Source of the DNA: Oharaeibacter diazotrophicus
GTDB taxonomy: Bacteria; Pseudomonadota; Alphaproteobacteria; Rhizobiales; Pleomorphomonadaceae
Direction: 5' to 3'
NCBI RefSeq assembly: GCF_004362745.1
Contig: NZ_SNXY01000007.1
Location: 124,001-188,000 of the forward strand
DNA: 64,000 bases
Part shown: positions 8,754 through 17,510 of the stretch, piece by piece
Layout: each line of letters begins with the position of its first letter
How positions within the stretch are numbered: the stretch's first letter is position 1
The notes under the pieces: model-generated
Database searches by the model: none
Told to the model about the DNA's origin: nothing
Seen by the model: the letters and a program-made list of their open reading frames with translations, nothing else
Made by a program: the position numbers and the translations under genes

Positions 8754-9347
8754 ATGACCGACGAGACCGAAACCGCCGCCCCGGCCGACGGGGCCTCCGT
8801 CGAAACCCCGGCCGCGGCGCCGCCGGCCGACGACCGCACGGCCGCGCTCGAGGCGGAGGTGGGCCAGCTCAAGGACCAGCTGCTGCGCACCCTCGCCGAG
8901 ATGGAGAACCTGCGCCGGCGTACCGAGCGCGAGATCGCCGACACCCGCTCCTACGCGGTGGCGAGCTTCGCCCGCGACATGCTGACCGTGAGCGACAACC
9001 TCGCCCGCGCCCTGACGGCCGTGCCCGACGAGACCCGCGAGGGTGCCGACGAGGCGACCCGGGCGCTGCTCGACGGCGTCGGCATGACCGAGCGCGAGCT
9101 CCTGAAGGCGCTCGAGAAGCACGGCGTGCGCCGGATCGACCCGACCGGCGAGCGCTTCGACCCCAACTTCCATCAGGCCATCTTCGAGGTTCCGAACACC
9201 GAGGTGCCCTCGGGCACGGTGGTGCAGGTCGTGCAGTCCGGCTTCGTCATCGGCGAGCGCGTCCTGCGCCCGGCGATGGTCGGCGTCGGCCGCGGCGGCC
9301 CGAAGCCGGCGCCCGCCGGCGAGGCCAAGGTCGACCGCACGGTCTGA
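8754..9347 (+). CDS. grpE: Nucleotide exchange factor GrpE
   Basis: GrpE releases ADP from DnaK. The 197-residue protein has an acidic, Ala/Pro-rich disordered N-terminus (1-35), then the long coiled coil ([18 protein letters not shown]..., [12 protein letters not shown]). The C-terminal beta domain contains the family signature from [11 protein letters not shown] to [18 protein letters not shown]. The ATG at 8754 follows GAGAGGA by three bases. dnaK and dnaJ, its partners, lie 23 kb downstream rather than adjacent. Confidence 0.95.
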   Translation: MTDETETAAPADGASVETPAAAPPADDRTAALEAEVGQLKDQLLRTLAEMENLRRRTEREIADTRSYAVASFARDMLTVSDNLARALTAVPDETREGADEATRALLDGVGMTERELLKALEKHGVRRIDPTGERFDPNFHQAIFEVPNTEVPSGTVVQVVQSGFVIGERVLRPAMVGVGRGGPKPAPAGEAKVDRTV

Positions 9348-9350
9348 TAC

Positions 9351-9464
9351 CGGCCTCGCCGATTCCCGACTCGTCGAGAATCTGCGAGGTTTCGGCCATC
9401 CGGCCGGCGCCCGGTCGGGCGCTCCTCGCCCGAAAAGCTCCGACCAGAGGTCGGACCTTTGCGA
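9351..9464 (+). repeat. Structured intergenic repeat, copy A
   Basis: This ~114-base non-coding element directly follows the grpE stop codon. Its reverse complement recurs at 52281-52394, and by eye about four fifths of positions agree. It contains several small palindromes in a row: TTCCCGAC..GTCGAGAA, GGCCATCCGGCC, GCGCCCGGTCGGGCGC and TCCGACCAGAGGTCGGA. The best conserved core is from 9386 to about 9452. It is probably a dispersed palindromic element of this genome. Confidence 0.75.
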
Positions 9465-9573
9465 ACTCGGTCCGACGCCCGCGACCGCGCCCGCCGCGGA
9501 AGGCGGGCGCGAAGGGTGTTTCCTCGCCGCGCGGGTTCGGGCACCGTCGTCCGGACGCGCGCGGGAGGACCCG

Positions 9574-10224
9574 ATGGACACGCCGACGCTCTTCGCCTTC
9601 CTCGACCATCTCGCGATCGCCGTCTTCGCCGTCACGGGCGCGCTTGCGGCCTCGCGCAAGGAACTCGACATCGTCGCCTTCTGCTTCTTCGGCGTCGCCG
9701 CCGGGCTCGGCGGCGGCACGCTGCGCGACGTCCTGCTCGGCGAACTGCCGGTGTTCTGGGTGGCGCAGCCGGCCTACGTGGTGGTCGCGGTCGCCGCCTC
9801 GGTGCTGGTGTTCTTCACCGCCCACGTCTTCTACGAGAACTGGTCGCGCTACCGGCTGCTGCTCTGGGCCGACGCGGTCGGCATGGCCGCCTATGCGGTG
9901 ATGGGCGCCGCCAAGGCGCTCGCCGCCGGCGCGCCGGCGATACCTGCAATGGTGATGGGAGCGATGACCGCCACCTTCGGCGGCGTCATCCGCGACGTCG
10001 TCGCCGGCGAGCCGTCGGTGCTGCTCCGGCGCGAGATCTACGTCAGCGCCGCCTTCGCGGGCGCGGCCGTCTACGTGATGCTGATCGGCGTCGGCGCGCC
10101 GTTCTGGGCGGCGGCCGCGCCCGGCGCGACCGTGGCCTTCGTCATCCGTGCCGGCGCGCTGGCACGGGGATGGTCGCTGCCGGTCTACCGACCGCGGCCG
10201 GGCCGGGACGTCGACCGGGTCTGA
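9574..10224 (+). CDS. TRIC/UPF0126 family membrane channel protein
   Basis: This 216-residue integral membrane protein has about seven hydrophobic segments in two pseudo-repeats. Each contains a glycine-rich re-entrant motif followed by arginine-aspartate: GLGGGTLRDVLLGE near residue 50 and FGGVIRDVVAGEPSVLL near 135. This is the signature of prokaryotic trimeric intracellular cation channels (YadS/YicG family), which conduct K+ in studied homologues. The ATG at 9574 follows GGGAGGACCCG. It is a single-gene unit between copy A of the intergenic repeat and a chemotaxis receptor gene. Confidence 0.88.
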   Translation: MDTPTLFAFLDHLAIAVFAVTGALAASRKELDIVAFCFFGVAAGLGGGTLRDVLLGELPVFWVAQPAYVVVAVAASVLVFFTAHVFYENWSRYRLLLWADAVGMAAYAVMGAAKALAAGAPAIPAMVMGAMTATFGGVIRDVVAGEPSVLLRREIYVSAAFAGAAVYVMLIGVGAPFWAAAAPGATVAFVIRAGALARGWSLPVYRPRPGRDVDRV

Positions 10225-10320
10225 TCGGGACGTCGAGGAGCGGCTTCCGACCTGACCTTAACGTCATTTTCACGTGTCGGATGCAGACGTAATCCTGAAT
10301 ATGTCCGTCTGCGAGAGACC

Positions 10321-11934
10321 ATGACGTTCCCCCGTTTGACGCTCGGCCTGAGGTTCATGGCGGTGATCGGCGTCGCCGTCGCGGTGATGGGGCTCGGCAC
10401 GCTCGGCGCGCTCTACCAGTTCCGCGCCGCCCTGGTCGACCAGGGGCTGGCGGGTACCCGCGCGGTGGCCGAGGACGCCGTCGCCGCGGTCGAACGGGCG
10501 AAGGGCGGGGACGCGGCGGGCGACGCCGCCATCGTCGCGGCGCTCGCCGGCCTCCGGACGCCCGACGGCAAGGCGCTCGCGATCCTCGGCGCCGACGGCG
10601 CGGTGATTTCGGCCGGGGCGGAACGCCTCGCGGACGGCGCGTCCACGGCCCTCCTCGCCGGCGCGAAGGTCGGGGCCGAGGCGATCGCCCACGACGCCGT
10701 CGTCGACGGTGCCGCCGCCGCGCGGCTCTCCTTCGCCCGGCCGGTCGCGGACGGCCGGCTGGTGGTGGTGGCGAGCTACGATCCGCGGAGCGCCGACATT
10801 GTCCTCGTCCGCATCGTCCTCGTCATCGCCGCCTTCTCGGGCCCGATGCTGCTCGTGTTCCTCGCCTGGGCGTGGCGGCTCGGCCGCGGCATCAGCCGCG
10901 ATCTCGCGACCATCAGCACCGCGGTCGGCCGGCTGGCGGCCGGCGACACCACCGTCTCGGTCTCCGGCGTCGGCGGCGACGACGAGGTCGGCGAGATCGC
11001 GACCGCGGTCGAGGTGTTCCGCACGTCGATGGTCGAGAACGACCGCATGAAGGCCGAGGAGAACGCCCGCATCGCCGACCGCGCGGCCCGCGCGGCGCGG
11101 CTGGAGCGGATCGTCCACGCCTTCCGCGAGGAGGCCGGGCAGATCGTCGGCTTCGTGCGCGCGAGCGCCGACGCGATGAACGGAACCGCCGGCGACCTCA
11201 CCGCGGTCTCGACCGTGACGCGCTCCTCCGCCGAGGCGGCCGAGCAGACCGCCGCGCGCGACGCCGCCGCGGTGGCCGACGTCGCCGACGCCGCGCGCCG
11301 GCTCGCCGACACCGTCCGCGAGGTCGGCGAGAGCGTTCGCGCGGCCTCGCTCGTCACCGCCGAGGGCGCGACGCTCGGGCGTTCCGCCCGCGGCGAGGTC
11401 GAGCGCCTCGCCGGCAGCGCCGACCGGATCGGCCATGCCGTCGAACTGATCCGCGCCATCGCCGGCCAGACCAACCTGCTCGCGCTCAACGCCACCATCG
11501 AAGCCGCCCGCGCCGGCGAGGCGGGCAGGGGCTTCGCCGTCGTCGCCAGCGAGGTCAAGGCGCTCGCCGGCCAGACCGCCAAGGCCACCGACGAGATCGC
11601 CGCCTATGTCGGCGAGATCCAGCAGGCCACCGCCGAGGTGGTGTCGCAGATCGGCTCGGTCACCGACACGCTCGACGGCATCGAACGCTCCAGCGCCGAC
11701 ATCGCCGCCGCCATGGAGCGCCAGGCCGAGGCGACCGACGGCATTTCGCGGCGGGCCGACGACGTCGCCCGCGGCTCGGCCGAGCTCGGCGGTTCGGTGC
11801 GCGACGTCACCGGCGCGGCGGGCGAATCCTCGCGCGTCGCCGGCACCGTCACCGAGGTCGCCCGCGACCTCGCCACCGCGGCCACCGAACTCGACGAGCG
11901 GATCCGCCGCTTCATCGAGGACGTCGCGGCCTGA
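10321..11934 (+). CDS. Methyl-accepting chemotaxis protein
   Basis: This 537-residue transducer has a first membrane helix at ~10-32 and a short ~115-residue periplasmic part. A second membrane helix ([23 protein letters not shown]) lies near 160-185. A HAMP domain ([22 protein letters not shown]) follows, and then the signalling coiled coil. The kinase-contact tip is nearly invariant: [20 protein letters not shown], then [15 protein letters not shown]. The sensing region is small and matches no obvious Cache or PAS fold, so the ligand is unknown. No che gene is adjacent, so it is an orphan receptor. It ends 16 bases before the convergent nth stop. Confidence 0.93.
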   Translation: MTFPRLTLGLRFMAVIGVAVAVMGLGTLGALYQFRAALVDQGLAGTRAVAEDAVAAVERAKGGDAAGDAAIVAALAGLRTPDGKALAILGADGAVISAGAERLADGASTALLAGAKVGAEAIAHDAVVDGAAAARLSFARPVADGRLVVVASYDPRSADIVLVRIVLVIAAFSGPMLLVFLAWAWRLGRGISRDLATISTAVGRLAAGDTTVSVSGVGGDDEVGEIATAVEVFRTSMVENDRMKAEENARIADRAARAARLERIVHAFREEAGQIVGFVRASADAMNGTAGDLTAVSTVTRSSAEAAEQTAARDAAAVADVADAARRLADTVREVGESVRAASLVTAEGATLGRSARGEVERLAGSADRIGHAVELIRAIAGQTNLLALNATIEAARAGEAGRGFAVVASEVKALAGQTAKATDEIAAYVGEIQQATAEVVSQIGSVTDTLDGIERSSADIAAAMERQAEATDGISRRADDVARGSAELGGSVRDVTGAAGESSRVAGTVTEVARDLATAATELDERIRRFIEDVAA

Positions 11935-11949
11935 GGGTCGAACGGCCGG

Positions 11950-12732
11950 TCACACGCGCTTCTCGGGACTCTTGCAGAGGTCGGCGATCGCGCAGCGCTC
12001 GCATTCGGGCTTGCGGGCCTTGCAGACGTAGCGGCCGTGCAGGATCAGCCAGTGGTGGGCGTGGCGCATGTAGCGCGCCGGTACGACGCGCTCGAAGGCG
12101 CGCTCGACGTCGAGCGGGGTGCGGCCCTGGGCGAGCAGCAGCCGGTTGCCCATGCGGAAGATGTGGGTGTCGACCGCGAAGGTCGGTTGGCCGAAGGCGA
12201 TGTTCAGGACCACGTTGGCGGTCTTGCGGCCGACGCCCGGCAGCTTCTCCAGCGCCTCGCGGTCGGCCGGGACCGTGCCGCCGTGGTCGCGGATCAGCGC
12301 CTCCGACAACGCCACCACGTTCTTGGCCTTGTTGCGGAAGAGGCCGATGGTGCGGATCGCGTCGCGGACGCGGTCCTCGCCGAGCGCGACCATCTTCGAC
12401 GGCGTGTCGGCGAGCGCGAACAGCACGCGGGTCGCCTTGTTGACGCCCGCATCGGTCGCCTGCGCCGACAGCACGACGGCGACCAGCAGCGTGAAGGCGT
12501 CGGTATGCTCGAGCTCGCCCTGCGGCTCGGGGTTCGCCGCCTCGAAGCGGGCGAAGATCGCCTCGATCTCGGCCGGCGAATAGACCGCCTTCGCCTTGGT
12601 CGCCGCCTTCGCCGTCGTCTTCGCCCTGGGACGGGGCGCCGCCGCGGGCGCGGCCGGGGCGGCGGCCGGTCCGGGGGCGACGGCGCCGTCGGCTTGCGGG
12701 ATTTTGCGTAGGCGGGGCTTTGCCGTGGTCAT
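11950..12732 (-). CDS. nth: Endonuclease III
   Basis: Nth is a bifunctional DNA glycosylase/AP lyase that removes oxidised pyrimidines. The 260-residue protein has the helix-hairpin-helix LPGVGRKTANVVLN with the catalytic Lys at 170, the catalytic Asp in VDTHIFR (D188), and a [4Fe-4S] cluster C237-x6-C244-x2-C247-x5-C253. The first ~48 residues are an Ala/Pro/Lys-rich extension absent from E. coli Nth. The ATG at 12732 is preceded by GAGGG three bases upstream. It diverges from a DUF2244 gene, a frequent alphaproteobacterial pairing. Confidence 0.95.
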   Translation of the reverse strand: MTTAKPRLRKIPQADGAVAPGPAAAPAAPAAAPRPRAKTTAKAATKAKAVYSPAEIEAIFARFEAANPEPQGELEHTDAFTLLVAVVLSAQATDAGVNKATRVLFALADTPSKMVALGEDRVRDAIRTIGLFRNKAKNVVALSEALIRDHGGTVPADREALEKLPGVGRKTANVVLNIAFGQPTFAVDTHIFRMGNRLLLAQGRTPLDVERAFERVVPARYMRHAHHWLILHGRYVCKARKPECERCAIADLCKSPEKRV

Positions 12733-12746
12733 GGTCCCTCTATAAT
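12719..12746 (+). promoter_or_regulatory. Promoter for a possibly leaderless DUF2244 mRNA
   Basis: A consensus -10 hexamer TATAAT occupies 12741-12746 with TTTGCC at 12719-12724, spacer 16. Transcription from it would start at about 12753-12755, exactly at the ATG of the DUF2244 gene. No Shine-Dalgarno sequence precedes that ATG, which fits a leaderless transcript. The element overlaps the nth 5' end. Confidence 0.5.
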
Positions 12747-12754
12747 CGCCCGCC

Positions 12755-13291
12755 ATGGCGTCGGACAATCCACCCGAAACACGCGCGGCCTCGGCCGGGG
12801 AGGGCGCGTTCTTCTCGGCGCGGCTGACGCCGCACCGCTCGCTCGGCCCCGGCGGCTTCGTGGCGCTGATGGGGGCGACCGGCGCGGTCTGCTTCGTCTC
12901 CGGCCTCGCGTTCCTGGCGATCGGGGCGTGGCCGGTGTTCTGGTTCTTCGGGCTCGACGTCCTGATCGTCTACGTCGCCTTCCGGCTCAACTACCACCGC
13001 GCTCGCGCCTACGAGGAGATCCACGTCTCCGCGCTCGACGTCCACCTGCGCCGGGTCGGTCCGCGCGGGGCGGTGCAGGAGTTCCACTTCAACCCGGCCT
13101 GGGCGCGGCTCGACGTCCGGCGGATCGGCGGCGAGGGCGTCGTCGGCCTCGCGCTGGTCTCGCACGGCCGCGCGGTCGACGTCGGCGGCTTCCTCAATCC
13201 GCCGGACCGCGAGAGCTTCGCCGACGCGCTCGCGGCGGCGCTGGCGGCGGCTCGGCGCGGCGGGCCGTCGGCGGCCGCGGCGACGCCCTGA
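12755..13291 (+). CDS. DUF2244 domain membrane protein
   Basis: This 178-residue protein has two closely spaced membrane helices (GFVALMGATGAVCFVSGLAFLAIG and WPVFWFFGLDVLIVYVAF) within residues ~30-75. A cytoplasmic beta-rich part with FHFNPAWARLDV and VVGLALVSHGRAVDVGGFL follows. This matches DUF2244, a widespread alphaproteobacterial family of unknown function encoded beside nth. No ribosome-binding site precedes the ATG, but a near-consensus -10 box lies nine bases upstream, so the mRNA may be leaderless. No catalytic residues are evident. Confidence 0.85.
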   Translation: MASDNPPETRAASAGEGAFFSARLTPHRSLGPGGFVALMGATGAVCFVSGLAFLAIGAWPVFWFFGLDVLIVYVAFRLNYHRARAYEEIHVSALDVHLRRVGPRGAVQEFHFNPAWARLDVRRIGGEGVVGLALVSHGRAVDVGGFLNPPDRESFADALAAALAAARRGGPSAAAATP

Positions 13292-13370
13292 AACGGAGCC
13301 GGCGAAAATCGGGTGGCGCCGTCGTGACGGCCGCGTCTAGCCTGGGTACAACGATCCAGGAGAAGTGCCG

Positions 13371-14321
13371 ATGGACGCGGTTCCGACCTTTGAACGCCCC
13401 CCGCACACCGACGTCAGCTGGCTGCACGGAGGAATCGGCATGCCGGAACCGGTGAAGCTCGACCGTGCCGCCGAGGACTACGTGCTGGTGCGCGACACCA
13501 TCCAGTTCATCTCCGAGAACTGGCGCGAGCAGCCGGAGCTCGAGACGATCGCCGCGGCGGTCGGCACCGATTCCGGCCACCTGCACCGGCTGTTCACCCG
13601 CTGGGCCGGGCTGACGCCGAAAGCCTTCGTCCAGGCGCTGACGCTCGACGAGGCGCGGCGGATGCTCTCGGACAGCCAGTCGATCCTCGACACCGCCTAC
13701 GAGGTCGGCCTGTCCGGCCCGGGCCGGCTGCACGACCTCTTCGTCACTCACGAGGCGATGAGCCCGGGCGCCTACAAGGCGCGCGGCGCCGGGGTGACGA
13801 TCGCCTACGGTTTCCATCCCTCGCCGTTCGGCACGGCGCTCGTCATGGCGACCGAGCGCGGGCTCGCCGGCCTCGCCTTCGCCGACCCGGGCGAGGAGGC
13901 CAAGGCGCTCGCCGACATGTCGGCGCGCTGGCCGGCGGCGAGCTACGTCGAGGACACCGCGGTCACCGCGCCCTACGCGCGCCAGGTGTTCGACCCGCGC
14001 GACTGGTCGCAGGACCGGCCGCTCCGGCTGGTGCTGATCGGATCGGACTTCGAGGTCCGGGTGTGGGAGACGCTGCTCCGCATCCCGCTCGGCAAGGCGA
14101 CCACCTACACCGACATCGCCCGCCACATCGGCAATCCGAAGGCGGCGCGGGCGGTCGGCGCGGCGGTCGGGCGAAACCCGATCTCCTTCGTGGTGCCCTG
14201 CCATCGCGTGCTCGGCCGGCAGGGCAACCTCTGCGGCTACCACTGGGGTCTCACCCGCAAGAAGGCGATCCTCGGTTGGGAAACGGGCCTCGTCGGCCTG
14301 CTGTCCGGCGGCGGCGGCTGA
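13371..14321 (+). CDS. AraC-type HTH / methylated-DNA-protein cysteine methyltransferase fusion (Ada-like)
   Basis: This 316-residue protein fuses an AraC-type DNA-binding domain (~35-140, including HLHRLFTRWAGLTPKAFVQA) to an O6-alkylguanine methyltransferase domain (150-310). The acceptor cysteine is in PCHRV (Cys277), preceded by the TTYTDIARHIGNPKAARAVG helix that inserts into DNA. The four-cysteine zinc domain of E. coli Ada, which senses methylphosphotriesters, is absent. It therefore repairs and may regulate, but cannot be switched the way classical Ada is. The ATG at 13371 follows AGGAGAA. An internal ATG at 13440 has an equally good GGAGGA site. Confidence 0.9.
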   Translation: MDAVPTFERPPHTDVSWLHGGIGMPEPVKLDRAAEDYVLVRDTIQFISENWREQPELETIAAAVGTDSGHLHRLFTRWAGLTPKAFVQALTLDEARRMLSDSQSILDTAYEVGLSGPGRLHDLFVTHEAMSPGAYKARGAGVTIAYGFHPSPFGTALVMATERGLAGLAFADPGEEAKALADMSARWPAASYVEDTAVTAPYARQVFDPRDWSQDRPLRLVLIGSDFEVRVWETLLRIPLGKATTYTDIARHIGNPKAARAVGAAVGRNPISFVVPCHRVLGRQGNLCGYHWGLTRKKAILGWETGLVGLLSGGGG

Positions 14322-14351
14322 TACCGGCACCGCGAATGGACGCGTCCGCGC

Positions 14352-14603
14352 TCAGGCCGCCTCGAAGGCGATGCCCGCGCGGCCGCCGCGGCGCCAGACC
14401 AGACGGGCGGTGCGTGCCGGCTCGTCGACCTTGGCCTTGAAGGCGAAGTGTTCGGGGATATCGCTCATCGGGTCGACCTCGATGCCGGCGCCACCGGGGC
14501 CGAGGTTGCGGGTGACGACGTCGAGGCTGCGCAGCCGATCGGGGAACAGGATCCGCGAGCCGAGCAGGCTGCGGCGGCGGGTGTCGGTGCGGCGCTCGTC
14601 CAT
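14352..14603 (-). CDS. Single-domain PilZ protein
   Basis: This 83-residue protein consists of little more than a PilZ fold. Arginines in the N-terminal segment ERRTDTRRRSLL match the c-di-GMP-binding RxxxR motif. RNLGPGGAGIEVD corresponds to the second PilZ motif (D/NxSxxG), with a Pro-Gly variant in place of the usual serine. It ends with a short strand rich in basic residues. The ATG at 14603 has GGGAGGA just upstream. It is the sort of stand-alone adaptor that links c-di-GMP to motility or polysaccharide enzymes; no partner is encoded nearby. The altered second motif makes ligand binding uncertain. Confidence 0.8.
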   Translation of the reverse strand: MDERRTDTRRRSLLGSRILFPDRLRSLDVVTRNLGPGGAGIEVDPMSDIPEHFAFKAKVDEPARTARLVWRRGGRAGIAFEAA

Positions 14604-14695
14604 CGTCGTCCTCCCGTCCGGCGCGTGCCGGAAACGGGTTGATGCTAGCGCCGGCAGGGACGTCCGACGATCGAAACCCTTCCTCAACCTTAATT

Positions 14696-14721
14696 CCGGC
14701 GCGCCCCGAGGGACGCGCCGG
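14696..14721 (-). terminator. Hairpin downstream of gpmA
   Basis: An inverted repeat CCGGCGCG.CC / GG.CGCGCCGG with one internal mismatch and a CGAG loop lies 27 bases after the gpmA stop codon and before the PilZ gene. It is a plausible terminator for gpmA; no T-run follows. Confidence 0.5.
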
Positions 14722-14747
14722 CGATCTCGCGTGCCGCGGGACCAGCC

Positions 14748-15368
14748 TCAGTCCGCCAGCACCTGCTTCTCGACGATGCCGCCGTCGGCGTCGAGGCGGT
14801 AGACGATCGGCACGCCGGTCGCCAGCTCGCGGGCGACGATCTCGTCGCCGGAGAGACCCTCGAGGTCCATGATCAGGGCGCGCAGCGAGTTGCCGTGGGC
14901 GGCGACCAGGACGCGCTCGCCCTTCAGCACGCGCGGCAGGATCTCGGCCTTGAAATAGGGCAGCACGCGCTCGGCGGTGTTCTTCAGGCTCTCGCCGCCC
15001 GGCGGCGGCACGTCGAACGATCGGCGCCAGACGTGGACCTGCTCCTCGCCCCAGCGGGCACGGGCGTCGTCCTTGTTGAGGCCGGTGAGCTCGCCGTAGT
15101 CGCGCTCGTTGAGGGCCTGGTCGCGGATCGTGGTCAGGTCGCTCTGGCCGATGCCGTCGAGGATGATCTGGCAGGTGCGCTGGGCACGCGACAGCGCCGA
15201 GGTGTAGGCGACGTCGAAGGAGAGACCCAGCGCCTTCAGCTTCTCGCCGGCGGCGGTCGCCTCGGCGACGCCCTGCTCGGTCAGGCCGGGGTCCTTCCAG
15301 CCGGTGAACAGATTGAGAAGGTTCCATTCGCTCTGGCCGTGACGGACCAGCACGAGCAGTCGATCCAT
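14748..15368 (-). CDS. gpmA: 2,3-bisphosphoglycerate-dependent phosphoglycerate mutase
   Basis: GpmA interconverts 3- and 2-phosphoglycerate in glycolysis. The catalytic motif VRHGQSEWN (His10) opens the 206-residue protein, followed by [15 protein letters not shown]. The acid [16 protein letters not shown] and the second histidine in [13 protein letters not shown] are present. The length is that of the shorter alphaproteobacterial form, which lacks part of the C-terminal tail of E. coli GpmA. It lies downstream of dapB on the same strand with a 90-base gap. Confidence 0.94.
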   Translation of the reverse strand: MDRLLVLVRHGQSEWNLLNLFTGWKDPGLTEQGVAEATAAGEKLKALGLSFDVAYTSALSRAQRTCQIILDGIGQSDLTTIRDQALNERDYGELTGLNKDDARARWGEEQVHVWRRSFDVPPPGGESLKNTAERVLPYFKAEILPRVLKGERVLVAAHGNSLRALIMDLEGLSGDEIVARELATGVPIVYRLDADGGIVEKQVLAD

Positions 15369-15458
15369 GGGTCGGGCTCCGTGGTGGAAGAACCGGCGCG
15401 GGGGATCGCCGGCGGGGGAGGGGCGGCGGCCACCCGGGCACGCCGCGGCGGGAAGCGG

Positions 15459-16271
15459 TCAGTCCGCGAGGCCGAGCACGTCGTCCATGTCGTAGCGGCC
15501 GGCGGCGCGGCCGCGGCCCCAGAGGGCGGCGCGCACGGCGCCGGCCGCGAACAGCGAACGGTCCTCGGCGTGGTGCGCGAGGGTGATGCGCTCGGCCGGG
15601 CCGGCGAAGATCACCTCGTGGTCGCCGACGACGGAGCCGCCGCGCAGCGTCGCGAAGCCGATCGTGCCCTCGACGCGCGGGCCGGTGTGGCCGTCGCGCA
15701 CCCGCACCGAGGCGTCGGCGAGGGCGACGTTCCGGCCTGCGGCGGCGGCCTCGCCGAGGAGCAGCGCGGTGCCGGACGGCGCGTCGACCTTGGCGCGGTG
15801 GTGCATCTCCAGGATTTCGATGTCGAACTCCGGCCCGAGCGCCCGGGCGGCGCGGCGGACGAGGCCGGCGAGCAGGTTGACGCCGACGCTCATGTTGCCG
15901 GACTTGACCACTACGGCGTGGCGGGCGGCGGCGTCGATCGCGGTCTCGTCGGTCTCCGAGCAGCCGGTGGTGCCGATGACGTGGACGATGCGGGCCTGGG
16001 CGGCGAGTTCGGCGTAGGCGAGCGTCGAGGCCGGCGTCGTGAAATCGAGGATGCCCTCGGCGTCGACGATCGCGGCGAGGGCGTCGTCGCGGACCGGCAC
16101 ACCGAGCGCGGGCAGGCCGGCGAGCACGCCGGCGTCCTCGCCGAGGGCGGGCGAGCCCTGACGCTCGATCGCGGCGTGCAGCACCACGCCCGGCGTCGCG
16201 GCGATGGCGCGCACCAGCGTCCGACCCATGCGGCCGGCGGCCCCGACCACGACGAGCTTCATGTCCGACAT
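15459..16271 (-). CDS. dapB: 4-hydroxy-tetrahydrodipicolinate reductase
   Basis: DapB reduces hydroxy-tetrahydrodipicolinate in lysine and diaminopimelate synthesis. The 270-residue protein has the nucleotide-binding GAAGRMGR at residues 10-17, the IGTTGCS loop, and the family signature [18 protein letters not shown] containing the catalytic histidine pair and lysine. The ATG at 16271 is used, with GGGGAT upstream; another ATG three codons inside is possible. gpmA follows on the same strand, an arrangement common in rhizobia. Confidence 0.95.
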   Translation of the reverse strand: MSDMKLVVVGAAGRMGRTLVRAIAATPGVVLHAAIERQGSPALGEDAGVLAGLPALGVPVRDDALAAIVDAEGILDFTTPASTLAYAELAAQARIVHVIGTTGCSETDETAIDAAARHAVVVKSGNMSVGVNLLAGLVRRAARALGPEFDIEILEMHHRAKVDAPSGTALLLGEAAAAGRNVALADASVRVRDGHTGPRVEGTIGFATLRGGSVVGDHEVIFAGPAERITLAHHAEDRSLFAAGAVRAALWGRGRAAGRYDMDDVLGLAD

Positions 16272-16342
16272 CGGCGATCCCCGGCCTGCGATCCTCGGTC
16301 GCACGGCCTATAGCAGGGCGGAACCGCCGACGCGAGCGCCCG

Positions 16343-16400
16343 CGGCCGCGCTCAGGCGGCCATTTCGTCCCCCCGGCCGCGTTCACGCGGCCATTTCGTC
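16343..16400. repeat. 27-bp direct repeat across the hydrolase stop codon
   Basis: The 27-base unit at 16343-16369 recurs at 16374-16400 (offset 31 bases) with two mismatches. The second unit contains the last codons (DEMAA) and stop of the alpha/beta hydrolase. The first is a downstream copy that would also read DEMAA-stop. It looks like a local tandem duplication. Confidence 0.8.
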
Positions 16401-17150
16401 GATGGCGGCGAGCAGGCGGGCGACGTCCTCGGGCCGCGACAGCCGGTGGTCGCCGTCCTTGACCAGCGTCAGCACCACGTCGTCGTGGCCGAGCGCCTCG
16501 ACGAGGGCGAGGGCGTGGCGCCAGGGCACGTCGGGATCGCGCATGCCCTGCAGCACGTGGACGGGCCGGCCGATCGCGATCGGGGCCCCGAGCAGGAGGT
16601 GGTCGCGCGCCTCCTCCAGGAAATTGCGGGTGATCACGGTGGGATCGTCCGAATAGGCCGACGGCAGGGTGACCCGGCCGTCGCGTTCCAGGGCGGCCCG
16701 CATCGCCGGCGGGAAGGCCGGCAGCATCAGCGCCTCGGTGAAGTCGGGCGCCGGGGCGACCAGCACGAGGCCCCTGACCCGGTCGAGCGCGCCGCGGGCG
16801 GCGAGGGCCCGGGCGAGCAGCAGCGCGATCCAGCCGCCCATCGACGAGCCGACCAGGATGGTCGGGCCGTCGGTGAAGCGGTCGAACACCGCGGTCGCCT
16901 CGGCGAGCCAGCGACCGATGGTGCCGTCGACGAAGCAGCCGCCGGAGGCGCCGTGGCCGGAATAGTCGAACCGGACGACCGCACGACCCGCGGCGCGGCC
17001 GGCGGCGGCCACCGCCTCGGCCTTGGAACCGGTCATCTCGGAGCGGAAGCCGCCGAGCCAGAGCACGCCGGGGGCGGCGCCGGCGTCGGCGAGCACGGCG
17101 ATGGAACGGCGGTCGTCACCGACCTCGACGGTGTGGCGGATGGACGTCAC
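16383..17150 (-). CDS. Alpha/beta hydrolase
   Basis: This 255-residue cytosolic protein has an alpha/beta-hydrolase core. [11 protein letters not shown] at 61-71 forms the oxyanion region, GSSMGG at 101-106 is the nucleophile elbow (Ser103), an Asp lies in MRDPDVPW, and the catalytic His is in DGDHRLS near the C-terminus. The pattern resembles the ABHD10/palmitoyl-thioesterase-like group, but the substrate is not predictable. It starts at GTG 17150 with GAGG upstream; no in-frame ATG covers the conserved N-terminus. Its 3' end carries a tandem duplication. Confidence 0.82.
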   Translation of the reverse strand: MTSIRHTVEVGDDRRSIAVLADAGAAPGVLWLGGFRSEMTGSKAEAVAAAGRAAGRAVVRFDYSGHGASGGCFVDGTIGRWLAEATAVFDRFTDGPTILVGSSMGGWIALLLARALAARGALDRVRGLVLVAPAPDFTEALMLPAFPPAMRAALERDGRVTLPSAYSDDPTVITRNFLEEARDHLLLGAPIAIGRPVHVLQGMRDPDVPWRHALALVEALGHDDVVLTLVKDGDHRLSRPEDVARLLAAIDEMAA

Positions 17151-17510
17151 GGCGGCCTCGTCGTCGCGTGGAATCGATTCGGCTCGGATAGTGCCCGGAA
17201 TTCGGCCCCGGATGCGCGGAGATGCTTGACTTTTCGCACCCGTGCGCCGATTTTTCATGCGGCTGCCCATGCGTTCGGCGGCCGATCCCCGTTTGCGCGC
17301 CAAGTGTTGCCGGCGCGTCGGACGGCCTCGGGCCCACGCGCGCCGCGCGTTGTCCGGGGCGCGGAGCGGTCGACGGTTCTCTGGGGTGGCCGGTGTTCCG
17401 CACACCGTCGCGTCGACGCCACTCGGCCGGACCGGCCCGGTGCGGGTCGATCGCATCCCCCGAGCGTGTCGCGGACACCGACATCGTCGTCGTCAGAGGA
17501 GTTGAAGGCC
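17151..17510 (+). other. Long non-coding leader upstream of infC
   Basis: No gene is seen in these 360 bases. TTGACT at 17226-17231, with a weak AT-rich stretch (GATTTT) 17 bases later, is a possible promoter. It would give a ~250-base 5' leader for infC. AGAGGAG at 17495-17501 is the infC ribosome-binding site, nine bases before the AUU start. Long leaders are usual for autoregulated translation-factor genes; no specific fold was identified. Confidence 0.4.
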
